This document shows, piece after piece, positions 5,758-6,529 of a DNA stretch of 6,529 bases (position 1 is its first letter; each line of letters opens with the position of its first letter). This DNA comes from Bacillota bacterium (GTDB taxonomy: Bacteria > Bacillota > Dethiobacteria > DTU022 > JAAZDR01): positions 1 through 6,529 of the forward strand of contig JAAZDR010000305.1 of NCBI GenBank assembly GCA_012512705.1, written 5' to 3'. Made by a program: the position numbers and the translations under genes. The notes beneath the pieces are model-generated. The model worked only from the letters and a program-made list of their open reading frames with translations. It was not told the DNA's origin and did no database searches.

Positions 5758-6234
5758 TTAATGGGTTTCTACATCTTGCGCCCCGTTATCGCGCATAATT
5801 GCTGCTGCATCCTCTGCTTTGGAGTCAGATGTTTTAACGCTTAGCAAAATACCACCCTGTTTAACCTGTTCTTCATAGTAGCGACCGCGTTCTTCGGGGA
5901 TTCCATAGTCCACCAAACCGCCAGCTACTCCACCTGCTACGACACCGGTTAACGCTGCTGCTAGAGGTCCGGCGGCAATAATTGGACCTACCCCTGGTAT
6001 TAATAATGCTCCAGCTCCTGCCAGCCATCCGGCTAGGCCGCCGAGTGCACCACCGGTTACGGAGCCCTCGGTCAAATCCTGGTTTTCCATCGTCATGGTA
6101 TCGTCTTGGTCTTGCTCTCGATCGTCTTTAGCAACAAGGGATATATCATCTTCGAAACCCTGTGCTTTTAACTCGCTTAAAGCATTTTCTGCACCGTCTC
6201 GATTACGGAAAATCCCTAAGACAGTTTTGCTCAT
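5758..6234 (-). CDS. Glycine-zipper protein of the YflT/general-stress type
   Basis: This 158-residue protein opens with SKTVLGIFRNRDGAENALSELKAQGF, the pattern of the N-terminal domain of YflT/general stress protein 17M (ferredoxin-like fold). An acidic linker (about 36-56, with repeated D/E/Q) leads to a glycine/alanine-rich hydrophobic stretch at 57-108 (GGALGGLAGWLAGAGALL and later AGGVAGG). This is a glycine-zipper region that may insert in or lie on the membrane. The end, IPEERGRYYEEQVKQGGILLSV followed by a short D/A-rich tail, resembles the C-terminal part of related stress proteins. There is no signal peptide. The exact function is unknown. I chose ATG at 6234 because GGGAGG (6247-6252) precedes it and the promoter -10 ends just before the upstream ATG at 6270, which has no ribosome binding site. 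The gene is monocistronic by promoter and terminator, and absent from the B. subtilis locus. Confidence 0.75.
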   Translation of the reverse strand: MSKTVLGIFRNRDGAENALSELKAQGFEDDISLVAKDDREQDQDDTMTMENQDLTEGSVTGGALGGLAGWLAGAGALLIPGVGPIIAAGPLAAALTGVVAGGVAGGLVDYGIPEERGRYYEEQVKQGGILLSVKTSDSKAEDAAAIMRDNGAQDVETH

Positions 6235-6246
6235 TCGTATCTGAAG

Positions 6247-6252
6247 CCTCCC
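6247..6252 (-). promoter_or_regulatory. Ribosome binding site choosing the ATG at 6234
   Basis: GGGAGG on the minus strand lies 12 bases before the ATG at 6234-6232. The longer reading from ATG 6270 has no purine-rich site and would begin at about the expected transcription start, so the shorter protein of 158 residues is preferred. Confidence 0.65.
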
Positions 6253-6275
6253 TTGCAGTGAATTTAACATTTTCT

Positions 6276-6302
6276 ATTATACCCATTTAGCTTTGATTAA
6301 TG
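6276..6302 (-). promoter_or_regulatory. Promoter of the glycine-zipper stress gene, sigma class unclear
   Basis: The minus strand reads GGGTATAATAG at 6284-6274. TATAAT (6281-6276) is a perfect housekeeping -10, but the hexamer 17 bp upstream (TGCATT) is a poor -35. The same bases give GGGTAT (6284-6279), the -10 of sigma-B stress promoters, with CATTAA (6302-6297), four of six matches to GTTTAA, 12 bp upstream. Transcription would start near 6269, just before the ribosome binding site. Confidence 0.5.
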
Positions 6303-6307
6303 CATAT

Positions 6308-6529
6308 TTATTTTTTGTATTCGTTTTCTACCTCAACGATAACTACGTCTTTGCCGATTTTAATGATTGATGTCCAGGGAAGAGCGATTTCTTTCTCCGG
6401 TAATCCTACAGCAAAAAATTTTTTGCCGCTTTCGATGATTAGAGCTTTGACCTCTCCGGTTAATTCGTCAACCCACAAGTCAGCCTTGCCAACAGGACCG
6501 AGGAATGTCCCTTCATTAAAGTCGATAAG
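6308..6529 (-). CDS. ymxH: YlmC/YmxH family PRC-barrel sporulation protein (3' part)
   Basis: The last 73 codons of the gene are present; its start lies beyond the right edge. The visible protein, from LIDFNEGTFLGPVGKADLWVD to EVENEYKK, matches the PRC-barrel fold of the YlmC/YmxH family: the G..GK.DL.VDE.TGEVKALI core, then a glycine-lysine turn, and the diagnostic EIALPWTSIIKIGKDVVIVE end. In B. subtilis YmxH is about 85 residues, so only roughly ten to fifteen residues are missing. The protein is small and cytoplasmic, with expected beta-barrel structure; its molecular role is not known to me, though the family is tied to spore formers. YlmC, its paralogue near ftsZ, is excluded here mainly by position beside dpaA. 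No terminator is seen between its stop and the next promoter. Confidence 0.85.
   Translation of the reverse strand, partial: LIDFNEGTFLGPVGKADLWVDELTGEVKALIIESGKKFFAVGLPEKEIALPWTSIIKIGKDVVIVEVENEYKK

Noticed and set aside
5414..5798. Two overlapping plus-strand frames across the dpaA start and the terminator
   Set aside because: They run through a terminator and the sigma-K-like promoter, overlap each other and lack any family resemblance.
1..6529. CRISPR array, transposon, prophage, tRNA or rRNA
   Set aside because: No regularly spaced repeats, transposase motifs, long terminal inverted repeats or structural RNA sequence were recognised; nearly all of the window is accounted for by conserved genes and short regulatory gaps.

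Overview
This window comes from an endospore-forming Firmicute. All nine recognisable genes lie on the minus strand, so transcription runs from right to left. Their order (ymxH-type PRC-barrel gene, dpaA, dpaB, dapA, RNase J, tepA, ylzJ) matches the Bacillus subtilis ymxH-spoVFA-spoVFB-asd-dapG-dapA-rnjB(ymfA)-tepA(ymfB)-ylzJ-spoIIIE neighbourhood. Dipicolinate synthase genes and ymxH/ylzJ homologues mark a spore former. The low-to-middling G+C, strong GGAGG ribosome binding sites and many GTG/TTG starts fit a clostridial, Peptococcaceae-like or Negativicutes-like genome, but I cannot name the genus from sequence alone.

Layout in the direction of transcription. (1) 6529-6308: 3' part of a YlmC/YmxH PRC-barrel gene, cut by the window edge. 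(2) 6234-5758: a glycine-zipper protein of the YflT/general-stress type with its own TATAAT/GGGTAT promoter element and a strong terminator. It is an extra gene relative to the B. subtilis order. (3) 5619-4108: dpaA and dpaB abut exactly, behind a good match to a sigma-K promoter. (4) 4039-3146: dapA, driven by a near-consensus housekeeping promoter that begins inside the dpaB-dapA gap and closed by a textbook terminator. (5) 2982-249: RNase J, tepA and ylzJ, apparently one transcript from a TATAAT promoter; tepA and ylzJ overlap by 4 nt. A hairpin with a short T tract follows. (6) 179-1: 5' part of a PHP-domain phosphoesterase of the histidinol-phosphatase type, running off the left edge.

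Functionally, DapA makes 4-hydroxy-tetrahydrodipicolinate (HTPA), the branch point between lysine/diaminopimelate synthesis and dipicolinic acid. DpaAB oxidises the same intermediate to dipicolinate for the spore core. The visible promoters suggest that DapA is expressed in growth and DpaAB late in the mother cell. The asd and dapG genes found between dpaB and dapA in B. subtilis are absent, leaving only a 68-bp gap.

I find no mobile element, CRISPR, tRNA, rRNA or prophage sequence and no clearly new system. The points worth a second look are the compact promoter architecture, the altered synteny and the inserted glycine-zipper gene.
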